From Diplodia intermedia (lineage: Eukaryota; Ascomycota; Dothideomycetes; Botryosphaeriales; Botryosphaeriaceae), in NCBI GenBank assembly GCA_021495925.1, contig JAKEKT010000010.1, positions 124,001 to 188,000 of the forward strand: a DNA stretch of 64,000 nt, written 5' to 3'. Under the pieces are notes generated by a model. That model was not told where the DNA came from. It saw only the letters and a program-made list of their open reading frames with translations, and did no database searches. Shown one piece after another: positions 32,219 through 42,805 of the stretch. Every line of letters begins with the position of its first letter. The first letter of the stretch is position 1. Made by a program: the position numbers and the translations under genes.

Positions 32219-33112
32219 ATGTTTCGCAACAACTACGACAACGATTCCGTCACATTGTACGCTCCGCCCGACGGCCACCACAACCTGAAGTACACCGCTG
32301 ACAGCAGCCCGCAGCTCGCCCCAGGGCCGCATCTTCCAGGTCGAGTATGCGCAAGAGGCGGTGAAGCAGGGCTCCGTCGTCGTTGGCGTCATCAGCAAGA
32401 CCCACGTCGTCCTGGCCGCAATCAAGGCAAGCAACTTCTTCCGCCGTCCATCCCGCATCCCGCAACCCATCGACCGACGGAGCTAACACCAACCGTTGTC
32501 CTGCAGCGTAATGCCGAGGAGCTCTCGTCATACCAGAAGAAGATCATCCCGGTGGACTCGCACTATGGCGTCGCTCTTGCCGGTCTCGCCTCGGACGCCC
32601 GCGTGCTGTCCAACTTCATGAAGCAGCAGTCGCTCGCCTCGCGCCTGACCTACGACCGCGCCATCCCGCTGGCAGAGATCACGTCGCGCATCGGCGACCG
32701 GGCGCAGTCCAACACGCAGCATTACGGCAAGCGGCCCTACGGCGTGGGCCTGCTGATTGCCGGCGTTGACCAGAAGGGCCCTCACCTATTCGAGTTCCAG
32801 CCGTCGGGCGTGACGCAGGAGATGGCGGCATGCGGCATCGGCGCCCGTAGCCAGATGGCGAGGACGTACCTCGAGCGCAACCTTGACCAGTTCGAGAGCT
32901 CGTCTCGTGAGGAGTTGATCAAGCACGCCCTGCGTGCCCTGAAGGAGAGCTTGAGCCAGGACAAGGAGCTGACGGTCGACAACACGAGCATAGGCGTTGC
33001 GGGCGTGGGCGAGAACTTCAAGCTGTATGAGGGCTCGGCCATCACCAACTGGCTGGAAACTACCTTCGAGAACAGGGAAGGCGGTTCGGAGGGCATGGAG
33101 GTCGACACATAG
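32219..33112 (+). CDS. PRE5: 20S proteasome subunit alpha-6 (PSMA1 / Pre5)
   Basis: Three exons (32219-32256, 32315-32426, 32507-33112) join in phase to 251 residues. The N-terminus MFRNNYDNDSVTFSPQGR and the following FQVEYAQEAVKQGS are the proteasome alpha-subunit signature. RNAEELSSYQKKI, LAGLASDARVLSNFM, GKRPYGVGLLIAGVD and IGARSQMARTYLERNL identify the alpha-6 type. The C-terminus is acidic (ENREGGSEGMEVDT), as is usual for alpha subunits. Intron 2 (32427-32506) begins with GCAAGC, not GT, and ends with CTGCAG: a GC-AG intron. No GT near the boundary restores the frame. Confidence 0.95.
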   Translation: MFRNNYDNDSVTLYAPPDGHHNLKYTADSSPQLAPGPHLPGRVCARGGEAGLRRRWRHQQDPRRPGRNQGKQLLPPSIPHPATHRPTELTPTVVLQRNAEELSSYQKKIIPVDSHYGVALAGLASDARVLSNFMKQQSLASRLTYDRAIPLAEITSRIGDRAQSNTQHYGKRPYGVGLLIAGVDQKGPHLFEFQPSGVTQEMAACGIGARSQMARTYLERNLDQFESSSREELIKHALRALKESLSQDKELTVDNTSIGVAGVGENFKLYEGSAITNWLETTFENREGGSEGMEVDT

Positions 33113-33502
33113 AGGATTCATGTGCCGGTATAGGATTGGAGGCCGCGATAGACGGATTCTGATTGTAGCACGATGGAGACTTCCAATGAAAATGCTCTAA
33201 TGATTGGTATATCAGCGTCACAGGCGTAGACAGTGCAGACGGGATATTAGCACCAATCATCACAACTGACGAGCTTAGGATTTCGCTTTGACTACGTACA
33301 GTCCGTTGAAGTGCTATCTCGAGATCTTTTCAGTAGGTGTCCAAATCTATTGCAAGGGTGGATGCCACGTTAAGTGACATTCACGTGTTCGCGGGTCGCG
33401 CTCGCGTTTCCGGACATGATCGAGAACGCGGGGCCCGTCAACTGCGAACTATCCTCCTCCATCCACTACCACATACAGGGCCAAACCACCAAGACGCCCG
33501 CC
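33113..33502. other. PRE5 3' flank and promoter of the CENP-W-like gene
   Basis: A 390-nt spacer between two plus-strand genes. The last 60 nt before 33503 are CCA/ACC-rich. No gene is seen. Confidence 0.5.
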
Positions 33503-34101
33503 ATGGCCTCGTCGCAAACACTGTACCCTCGCGCGACAGTCAAGCGCATCGTCAAGGCACATAGCAACCGTCCACTCAGCAAGAACGCCGACATCATGGT
33601 AAACAACCAACTTCCCTTCGTCCCCCCACATTTTCACTGCGTTTCGTAGCAGAGGGAAGCTCGCTAACGGCGCTCTCCGTCCTGAAAGATATTCCTCGAC
33701 TATATGCTCTTCATGAACGAGTACGTGTACACATCAAACGGTCCCAGCTCGTCACGCTGCGATCGTCAACCATACGGCCCCAGCCCACCCCACGCACGTG
33801 CGCATACGTAATAGTCTATCTGGAGACGGGCCCAAATACAATCCAGAAGCGGGCGGCTGTATGCTGACCGAGCGGCGAAAATTCTCAATAGGCTCATCCG
33901 TGAGGCGAGCATCAAGTCGAAACAATCCGGCGAGCGGGGCATCTCTGCGCGCTCGGTGCGGAAGGTGCGCGAGGTGAGCAACTCTCCTCATCACCGCCGG
34001 TTTCATCTCTCCTGAAGAAGACGGGGGTTGTCACGGCGCCGTTGTGAGGGAATGCTGACGTGTGGGTGTTGCAGAACTCGCTGCGAAAGTTCAAGGGTTG
34101 A
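33503..34101 (+). CDS. CENP-W-like histone-fold kinetochore protein
   Basis: Four small exons (33503-33598, 33689-33720, 33892-33973, 34075-34101) join in phase to only 78 residues, so open-frame scanning cannot find it. The product has YPRATVKRIVKAHSNRPLSK, IMIFLDYMLFMNELIREASI and a basic end ISARSVRKVRENSLRKFKG. This is a compact histone fold: short helix, long hydrophobic helix, then a basic third helix. It fits the CENP-W/Wip1 pattern, the partner of CENP-T at centromeres. The family's ending in KFKG or close variants is kept. All four splice phases close, which supports the model. Confidence 0.82.
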
Positions 34102-34408
34102 ACTACTTCAACTACTGTGCATCGATGAGGGCGCATAATGACACGAAAGACTGCGGGTGCAAGCGGGGCGTTCTTTAAGTAAGCTTTCTTGGGAGTTGTG
34201 GATATGATACTGCGCGTTCTGGGTCTGGGACAATCCGGAATGGGCATTCCGGATGATGAGGTGGAGGAGTACGATACCCAAACATATGGGAAGGGTTGGT
34301 CGGCGAGAAACGCGAAGAGGTAATAGCCGACCGGCTCAACAAATCAAAGAAAAGAGCTGCAAGGAGAACGTGAGTGTATTGCTCGAACCACACTGCAGTC
34401 TACGTATA
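34102..34408. other. Convergent spacer
   Basis: This holds the facing 3' ends of the CENP-W-like gene and the MAK10/NAA35 gene. No gene is seen. Confidence 0.5.
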
Positions 34409-37164
34409 CTATTCTACAACTTCAACTTTCGGCACCACCCACCAATCGTGATACTTCTTGCCTTGCTCTGCCTCTGCCATCTTCACAGCCTTCGCGCCCA
34501 CGATCTCTGACAGGCTCTTTGAGTTCTCCAGTTTGGCAAGCGTCGCTCCAGCGAGCCCTGTAGAGATGCAAGAAAGCAACACGTTTTGCACGTTCTACGC
34601 TGCTGTTAGCCAAAACCACTGGAGCCGGTCCGACGATGCTAGCTGTGAAACTAACCTTTTCCCAAGCTTCCTTGACGCCCTCACTCTTTGCCAATTTAGC
34701 GCCCAGCTTCTTAACCGCGGCAAATTCGGTCTTCGCCTCCTTGACCATGTTTTCGACGTCGTGCGTTAGCCTGTGAACAATCTCCTGTAGCGATCGTTCC
34801 GGCGCGTCGTACGGTCCAAACGGATGGAGGTCCTTGTCGAAATCTTCGAACGGTGTCAAACGAGGCGTATCGACCACCAAGAATGGTTTCATGCGTAGCT
34901 CGTACCGGAGCGACGGTTGCCCGAAGGGGCGTGGGGGCGTCGGAACCGCATTGAGGTAATGGAGAAGCATGTACAACTGATGAAGTTAAATACAGCGCTG
35001 CATGAGGGACAGTGGTTACTTACGCTGCAAAGAGCTTCGGCAAGCGAAGAACCACCCTTGGTGGCATGGAGCATGCTCTCAACATGCTTCTGAGTTTCGA
35101 GGAGCTCTGCTGCGTCTTCGCTTTGGCCGGCTTGCAGGAAACGAGCATGTCGCTGGCGTATGAATGCGAGGATGCGCTCGAGCAAGTCCACACGCGAGGC
35201 GGAGATGCTGGAAAGCCACCAGTACATACCTGCCCGCTCGTCGGGAAGGTAGATGTCTTGCTCAAAGCCGAGCTGGACAATCCATTCCATCTGGCGCAGC
35301 TTCATGTGATAAACCCACGATGCGAAAGGATAAAGGAGGATATCGTCCGTCAGTTGATGCAGCTCCTGGTCGAGGACTTGAATCTGTTGTGCGTCAGGTG
35401 GCTGCCTGCTGCGGCTGCTCTCTCGACTGGCTTACATCTGACTCGAGGTTGTTAAAGGCTATTAGGTTGTGGCAAAGCTCACGACGCGTCCTGCAACGGT
35501 TTTGGCATAAACTCGTCAAAACTCCGATATAATTCTATGAAAATTAGCAAACGGTTCCCCTGGACCAACTTGCATACTTGCCTGCACAGCTCTGTTCGTG
35601 AAGTCATTGACCAATGACGCCATAACTGCTCGTTTGTCTGTTGGAACCAGGGGGTTTTGAGATGTTTCAAAAGACCAGTTTACGGGATTCAGGACCGCAT
35701 CTTTGGGCATCACGAGTTCTTCCAGCTCCTTGCGAAGAAGCTCCTCGTACATCTCGTTCGGATTGCCAAAGACTAGGCTCGCTAGGCAGGCGCGGGAGTA
35801 GCTCAGGGGCTGAGGTCTCCGAGAGTTGAACTCCCAGATATAGGACTGGGTTGCAGCATTAACGATGTCGTTTCAGCACACAACACTTTGAAAATGCTTA
35901 CCATGATTTCTTGCGGGCTTATGGTCTGGAGCTTTGTGCCTCGGACGACCTCCAGATTGTCTTGACACAGCTCCAACAACACCTGACATGCATCGGGGAA
36001 AGGTAGTTCGACTACTGGTCTCGGAGGTACTGTGCTTGCCAAGCGCCGCTGTATTTTAGGACTGAAGGCATCCTTCACGGGAATGCCTGTAGCGTACGAG
36101 TCTTGAATTTCTTGGAGATGCTGCCGCACCGCCAACCAGTCATCCTGTTGCTGCTCTAGCGGATTCTCAGGAGAGGTTACAATCAGCAACTTCTCTCGCA
36201 ATGCCAGTCTCGACAGAAGCGCTTGTCTGGTGCTCTCCTTCAGCTCGAATTCTCCGCTGCCTGTTGTCAACACCAGGAGAAGCATCCAAGAGCCCGGGGC
36301 TACTTACTCCTCTCCCCACCTCCCCTCATGTTCTATCCACTGCTCGGCACACCTAATGACGTCAACAATCTCGTCCTCAGGGAACCTCGTCAAGAGTTGT
36401 CTGCTGTAGGTATGCGTGGAGAAGTCTTCCTCCTCGAAGTAGTCTCTCGACGTGACCCTCTGAATGACATTGTCACAGTACTTGATCAGACCGAGACAAT
36501 AGGCGCGCAGAACCATGAGCAAAGGCGACTTCCCGCCAGGGTATCTGTAGCGGCCCTGGGGGTCATTGCTTGAACCACGCTTGAGGTATGCCCGAGGGTT
36601 TGAAGGTCGATGAAAGAGAGCTTCGTCGATGGTCCTGGGCTCGGGCCAAAGGAGCCTGTCTATGTGGACCGAGACGAACAAAGTTTGGGACAGCGGGTAG
36701 CCCTGGTGCCATGACATTTCGTAGCACAGCAGCTGGTCCATGATGCCAACGAGCTCCTCCGGCAGCAGCTCTTTCAAAGCGTCGTAGTCTTCTTCGAGAG
36801 TCTCGCCGGGAGCAAGAAACCCACTGTCCATCTTGGGATCCATGATCTGCATTTGGCGTGAGCAAGGTGTGCATCAAGCAAAGCTCACAGGTGGGCGCAG
36901 ACCTCCAAAGCCCCGACGGACTCGAAAAGCGTAAAGTACTCATCTTTCACGAGCTGGCCGGTGCTGAGTGCTGCGACATGTTAGTAGCCACCACCAAATG
37001 GCGAGCAACACCAAAATTTGACGCGGCATCCATGCAGTCCGAAGGCTAGATAGGCAGGCGCATGGTAGACGTGCGGGCAAGAAAAAGGAGCTCAAAGCAT
37101 TACCGGCGCAGGCTTGAGTGAAGCACGCGGTGATGTCGACCGCGTTCGGGTTGCCGTTGGGCAT
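34409..37164 (-). CDS. MAK10: NatC auxiliary subunit Mak10 / Naa35
   Basis: A multi-exon minus-strand gene. The first exons read 37164 to about 37108, 36970-36903 and 36846-36308; further exons continue to the stop at 34409. The product begins MPNGNPNAVDITACFTQACA and continues STGQLVKDEYFTLFESVGALE, then IMDPKMDSGF, which is the family signature. Also seen are LPEELVGIMDQLLCYEMSWH, the Arg/Tyr-rich middle and a helical C-terminal half ending DWWVVPKVEVVE. Mak10 is the large scaffold of the NatC N-terminal acetyltransferase, positioning Mak3/Naa30 on the ribosome. I did not resolve every intron between 36308 and 34409. Confidence 0.88.
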
Positions 37165-37681
37165 AGGCCGAGAGTTGATTGTCGTCGGCGCAGCGGGGTG
37201 GGCTGCGTCCTGGGCTACGCCTTTTCACCATCGCGGGCGCGTCAGCGTCAGATGAAACGGTCCGGAGCCGTTGGCGGCCTCACCCTCTTCGTGAAGTGCA
37301 GCGAGCTCCTGCCCCAGGCGGAGGCGGGCTGTTTCTGCCGACGGGACATTTAGCACTTGGCGGGCGCTGCGGGGAGCGTCACAGAGGCTGGCCGGCGCGT
37401 ACCTTGAGCCAGGCCGTCGTCGGCATCGGCAGGCGGCTGGTGGTCGACACCGGGTATCATCTCTGGGCACGCACAATGTCTGGCGGGGGGTGGTGGCGCG
37501 TCTGGGACACGGCGAGGAAGTTGTCATTGAGATTTGTTGGAGGATCGCGCTCTACTGCGACTGCCTGAACCCCATCATACAAAATGCACCCAGTCGGCCG
37601 CGCTAGCTGCAGCCTCCCATTCACGCCCTCTCCATGTCTTCCGTCGCTCTGCCATCGCTTCTACCCTGCCCAGCTCTGCAT
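37165..37681. other. MAK10 promoter and ATP15 3' flank
   Basis: About 520 nt of GC-rich sequence between two minus-strand genes. Short open frames here have no family pattern. Confidence 0.5.
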
Positions 37682-38025
37682 CTAGGCTTCCTTAGCAGCG
37701 GCCTCGGTGGCCGCCTGGTTGGCGCTGTTCAGGCTCTTGGGCTCGCCCTGCTTGCCATTCTGTGCCCGCCGTCAGCCGGGTCCACGGACCAGTCCCATTC
37801 CCGCAGCCGTTATCACTCACCTCCCACTTGGCGAACCTGAGGTCCGACTCGCCGCGGCGCGAAGCAGCAAGCCTCTGCTCCTCCTTGAGAGAGCGGCGGA
37901 CGACGCGCGAGGCGATCGCGAGGTAGCGGTTGTAGCTGCGCGGCATCCATTGTCAGCGTGCGGGACTACGGGGGCAGTCAATCGGGCGCGTACGTGAGGC
38001 CGGCGGTCTTCCAAGCGAAAGTCAT
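37682..38025 (-). CDS. ATP15: Mitochondrial F1-ATP synthase epsilon subunit
   Basis: Three exons (38025-37994, 37935-37821, 37759-37682) join in phase to 74 residues. The product MTFAWKTAGLTYNRYLAIAS, then RVVRRSLKEEQR and DLRFAKWENGKQGEPKSL, is the small epsilon subunit of the mitochondrial F1 central stalk (yeast Atp15). Its length is usual for the family. The N-terminal W and the YNRY block are conserved contact positions. The gene is invisible to simple frame scanning because each exon is short. It lies directly downstream of QCR2 on the same strand. Confidence 0.9.
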
Positions 38026-38325
38026 GGTGAATGCGACGGTGGTTGTTTGCGGGACGAGAGGTTGGATGCACGGCGGCCGCGAGCTTGCTGCACGTTGAAG
38101 CGCTCCGAACTTCGTCGGAGCTAAGCCGGAACATGGTTTTACCACGTGACCGCCCTCCCGGCTCTTTCCCGCCACGCCGCGGACCACAGGACCATGGGAA
38201 ACCGCCATCAAACGTCCGCTCATGAACTGCAACAAATGGAATTGGTCTTTGATGTATCCACAAAATACAACTCTCTAAATAATGGTACAACCACTGCGGC
38301 CCATCACCGTCTCCTTTTGCTCTAT

Positions 38326-39874
38326 CTACACCTTCAGACCCAGCTCCTCCGCGAAGGGTAGTGCGAAGAGGTCGCCAACGGTTGAGACCGACGCCCTGGA
38401 CTCGAGCAGCTCCGTGGCAGCCTGCGTGAAATGTGATGTTAGCCGTGCTTCCCAACGTGCCGCGCCGCGAGGAACCAACCTTCTTGACAGCCTCCTCCGA
38501 AACGCCGTCAATGGCCTTGGCAGTCTCATCAAGCTGGTAAGGCTTGCCGCTCTGGGCGAGGCCAGCGCCGGTCAACTCAAGGCTGCCGAAGATGTTCTGG
38601 CCGTGCTCGAGCTCCAGGTACTTGGCGCGGGCCTTGGCCTTCTGGATATCCTCGCTCTTGATGTTGCCGCTCGCAATCTCCTGCACAGTCTTGACGGCCT
38701 CAGCAGCCGCACCGGAAACGTCCTTAGCAGCGCCGCTGATGGTAATGGTAAGAAGGCCGGCGTCCGAGTAGATAAGGCTCTTAGTGTCGACCTTGGCGCC
38801 TGGGAACTTCTCGCTAGCCTTGGACAGGAGCGAGAAACCAGAGGTCCACTTGATCTGAGACTGACCGCCCAGGAGCGAGCCAAGGATTGCGATCTCGGGC
38901 TTGTAGAAGCCGCCGGTGTAAGAGCTGGAGCCGGGGAAACCGATGACAATGGTGTTCTTGCCAGCGTGCGCGATACGCTCCTCACCACCGTAGTACTTGG
39001 TTTGGGGGGCCTCGAGAGCCTTGGTCGTGGAGACGCCGGTGAAGAACTCGCCAACCCACTTGGTCAGCTCACCGTGCTCAGCACCGTTGGCGACGATAGC
39101 GAAGTTGGGCTTGGCGTAGGCTTGCGCGGCGAACTCGGCGACGGTCTCAGGCTCGATGTACTTGTAGTAGCCGGCGGACGAGGTCGGGACAATCGGGGCG
39201 CCGAGGCCACGGTGGAAAGCCAGACCGTGGACGGAGTTCAGGGCGAGCTCGCTGGTGTTGGCGAGGCCCTTCTTGTGCGCCATCTGAATGAGGGGGATAA
39301 CCTCCTCGTGGAGAGTGTGCGCTTGGTCCTCGTCAGCAAACAGTCACATTGTGATGTCCAATGGCACATACAAGGGAACTTGGTCTGGGTCGCGGCCTCG
39401 GCGAGGAGCTCGACATAGTAGGGCAGGTCATCGCGGAGGAACTTGGTAGCGAGGACGAGATTCTCGCGGGAGTGGTAGGGCAGAAGCTCAGCGCCAAGCA
39501 GCTCGGACTCGCGGACAATGCGGAGGGCAGATCTGCGGTTGGTGCTCTATAATGTGGGTTCAGATGTCAGCGCTGTGCTTGAGATGGCGGACGAGCGGCA
39601 GCGAAGTCGAGCGCACCTTGAAGGCGAACTTCTCCAGGGCCTCGGTCAAACCGGGCAGCGGCTGGTACCTGGTTCCAGCCTTGGAGACGAGAGCCAGGGT
39701 GGTGGTGGGGCCGGCCAGGTCACGGCTGGCGAACTTGACGCCGGAATGGTCGCCGGTCTGGTACTGGAAAGAGCCTGAGGCGGGAGCTGCAAGGCCGCGG
39801 CGGCCGGCGGGCTGAGCGCATTGGCGGCGCAGGGCGCGCTGGGCGTGGCGTCCGACAGACTGGCGCGACAGCAT
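38326..39874 (-). CDS. QCR2: Cytochrome bc1 complex core subunit 2
   Basis: Four exons (39874-39617, 39546-39372, 39321-38480, 38421-38326) join in phase to 456 residues. The N-terminus is Arg/Gln/Ala-rich without acids up to the GRRGLAAPA region, a mitochondrial presequence. The body is M16 peptidase-like: VKFASRDLAGPTTTLALVSK, LLPYHSRENLVLATKFLRDD, LNSVHGLAFHRGLG and QIKWTSGFSLLSKASEKF. The zinc-binding HxxEH of active peptidases is absent, as expected for core 2. It is part of respiratory complex III. The splice donor before the last exon is GTTGGT, less usual but in phase. Confidence 0.92.
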
Positions 39875-40716
39875 TGTTGCGAGGAGCGGCGTCGGACGAC
39901 GGAGGACGGGGCGGGTGGGAGCAATGGGTGATGGAGGTGGTTTTGCTGGTGTCGACGGCCGGCCGATGAAGTTGCAGTTGCTGACAGCGTGCGCTCTGAT
40001 TGGTTGCCGGCATTCTAGCCTCCCACCTAGGTAGTGCCCCCGTCACCCGGATCTGCCCGCACCGAGCATGCGCCAGATATACATGCTCCTTGTGACGGAC
40101 CATATGTACAACCTCTGGCCATCTTGCTGGGGGCTGGGATCGCGAGTCCACAGCTCAGCGCCAACACTGCTTGCTTTTCCACCTCAAATCGACCCTTGGC
40201 AGCAGCGCAATTTCTAACGCCAACCCGCGGTTGCCTAGACTGTTTCAATGCGTCCGAATAAAAATGACTGGGTCGGGATCTTGAGGTTGCGTATGCGTCA
40301 GATCTGTGAATCATCCATTTCCAGCATTCGATAGTCATGGCCGGCCGGGTCTATCAATGAAATGGTAGAGAGGGGGCATGTGATGGCTGGTCTACATCGC
40401 ACACATCGAGCGTTCATCACCGTAGCTGCAGGACCCTTATGACTGTCTTGAGCCAGTCCAGCAGACGAAAGGACCGTTGAACTTCTACCTAGACTGGCTC
40501 GCGCGGCAACGACTTAGCCGGAGACTGGACTCGGGCACGCGCCGAAGAATAAGCGAGGCAGGCAGCTTCTTGCAAAGATTCCGCCGCGCGCTCAACCCGC
40601 TCCCGCCTCTACCTTTCTTGCCCCGCGCTTCACTCGCACGCCACCGCGCACTCATGCCCTCGCGCCGGTAGCCCTCCTGACCATTCTAGAGAAGTGAGAG
40701 TCTCTAGAACGCAAAC
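39875..40716. promoter_or_regulatory. Divergent promoter region of QCR2 and RPC82
   Basis: The start codons are 842 nt apart on opposite strands. No gene is supported inside. The last bases before RPC82 contain a perfect 9-bp inverted repeat, listed separately. Confidence 0.45.
40684..40709 (+). promoter_or_regulatory. Perfect 9-bp hairpin immediately before the RPC82 start codon
   Basis: TTCTAGAGA at 40684-40692 and TCTCTAGAA at 40701-40709 are exact reverse complements with an 8-nt spacer AGTGAGAG. The structure ends 7 nt before the ATG at 40717. Each arm also contains the palindrome TCTAGA. In RNA it would form a stem in the 5' leader; in DNA it could be a dimer binding site. Role is inference. 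Confidence 0.5.
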
Positions 40717-42805
40717 ATGGCCGAGGTGCGCTCCTTCCGCGCAAAACTGCGCGCAACGCTAATGCTCTGCCTAGCACATTTCCGAACTTTGCACTCTTTT
40801 GGTTGACGACCTTTATGGCGAGCTTTCTTCAGTACGACCTCTCCCTCCTGTGCCCGCTACCGCTGCCACCATCTATTCCGCGCCCTGCTCACTGACCTGC
40901 TTAGCGAGTATTCTCCATCCTCGCAAAGTTCGGCCGCCTCACCATCCGCGGGGTGCTGAAATACTCCGACTTGACCACCCGCGACATAAAACATGGTCTT
41001 GCCGTGCTCATCCAACAGAATCTTGTTCTCCATTACACCACCGAGGGGGAGGTGTTCTATGAGCCGCATTGGGGAGAAGCGTACGCATTGGTACGCGCAG
41101 GCAAGATCGTGAAGATGGTCGAGGATAGATTTGGGGAGTCTGCTGGAGGATTGGTGTCAAACTTGCTGCTCCTCGGTCATGCCGGAATTAGCGACTTGGC
41201 GGATGCCTACGGCGTCTCCTCGAAGACCGGCGGCGTCGACTCGGAAAGCTTGCATGTCAACGGCAACGGCATTGTGAATGGTGACGATGCCAGTGCGGGC
41301 GCCGACAGGACCCAAGTTCACATCAAAACTCTCGACGATCTCCACCGGATCCTACGCCAGCTTCTCGATGCGGGATTCATTATCCCAGCTCGTCGCCGGC
41401 ATTTCTACCCTACTTCGGACCTCCGCAACGAGGCCGAACGCATAGTCAAGGCCAATGTTTTTGGAGGACAGGTGAAGGGGAAGCAGATCGCCGAGATGGA
41501 GGTGGAAGTCAACAAGTTGCTGAAAAAATGGAGGGATGAAGAGGAGGACGAGGAGGTGCAGGCTGGTGGCGTTTCCGCTGGCATGAAGCGTGGGAGGGAG
41601 GACAACAATCTCCAGGCTCGCAAGCGTGTCAAAATCAACGCCAGGCTTCCGAACGGGTCAAATTCCATGGCTGCCGCAAACGTCATTCCCTTGGATGTAT
41701 GTTTTTTCTTGCAGGTGAAGCACGAAACTTTAGTCACTAACTCGTGCAGGATGACCTTGTAGTCGCCGTCAGCCAAGACAAGTGCACCGTTGCGCTCCGA
41801 ACCGAGCAGCTCGTCGACTACGCTAGTCGCTATCTCGGCGAAACCACGTCGAAAGTCTACGAGGCTTTGCTGAGACAGATGGAGAGGAAGGTACACCGTT
41901 GCAACGATCCTTTCGACCAAGCGCCAAGCGAAGACGATGAGGCCGACTCCCTTCCGTCGGTGACTGCTCGAGAAGTGCTCGACATTCTCGATCCGGACCT
42001 CGACCTTGCTGCTGGAATTGGGAACCAGGACGCCCAGACGAATGGTGATACACTCGACAGTGCCGACGAGGACGACACATCCATGACCAATGGAACCGCT
42101 CGGACCAATGGAACTAGTCCGGCCGCCCCAGGTGGCCGCTTGAATCTTGTCAAGCTCCACTGCTCTCTTCTTTTTGAAGACCCGCGGCGTTTCGTGCGCT
42201 GGGTGGGCTCACGCGGCGGCGGCGAATATAAGGTGGACTTCCGGCCCCTCACACTCTCCCTCATCCAGCATGAATTGGAAGCTACCGTGCTTTCCCGCTG
42301 GGGTCCGCTCGCCGCTAGGATAATCCGCATCCTTCATGCAAAAGGAAAGCTTGACGAAAAGCAAGTCTCCACTACTGGCCTCATGCGCACCAAGGAAATA
42401 AGAGCAGCACTGACTGCTATGCAAGAAGCGGGGGTTGTCGAGACGCAGGAAGTGCCCAAGGACAACACACGCGCTCCCAGCAGGACGATGTATTTCTGGT
42501 TCTTTGATCAGGACCGGTGCCGGCAGCTTGTTCTCACCGACACTTACAAGGCCATGGCGCGTATTCTCCAGAGGATCAAGGTGGAACGAGCCAAAGTACA
42601 GTCGGTCATCGATAAAGCGGAAAGGTCGGATGTCGTGGGAAATGAAGACCGCTTCTTGACCGAGACGGAGAAAAGAGCGCTGAGAACATGGCGGGAAGGG
42701 GAGGAGAAGCTTCTGGTGCAGCTTGAAAGGCAGGATAACCTTGTCGCCATCCTGCGTGACTTCAAAATGCCGCCTATTCCGAAGTCTTCCTGGAACGACG
42801 TCTGA
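40717..42805 (+). CDS. RPC82: RNA polymerase III subunit Rpc82 (RPC3)
   Basis: Four exons (40717-40725, 40775-40831, 40905-41696, 41750-42805) join in phase to 637 residues. Exon 1 encodes only Met-Ala-Glu. Winged-helix blocks are visible: ILAKFGRLTIRGVLKYSDL, GLAVLIQQNLVLHYTTEG, then DLHRILRQLLDAGFI and a C-terminal one with GPLAARIIRILHAKGKLDEK and MRTKEIRAALTAMQEAG. The ending RTMYFWFF and a long coiled helix match Rpc82. This subunit joins Rpc34 and Rpc31 in the Pol III initiation subcomplex. An acidic and Asn/Thr-rich disordered linker lies near the middle. Confidence 0.93.

Noticed and set aside
35780..35835. Sequence resembling a tRNA D arm and T arm (TAGCTCAGGGGCTGAG and GTTGAACTCCC)
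   Set aside because: It lies inside MAK10 coding sequence, is too short for a tRNA and has no anticodon arm.
38282..39418. A 378-residue plus-strand open frame over QCR2
   Set aside because: It is exactly antisense to QCR2 codons, Leu/Gly/Val-rich and crosses QCR2 introns without signals.
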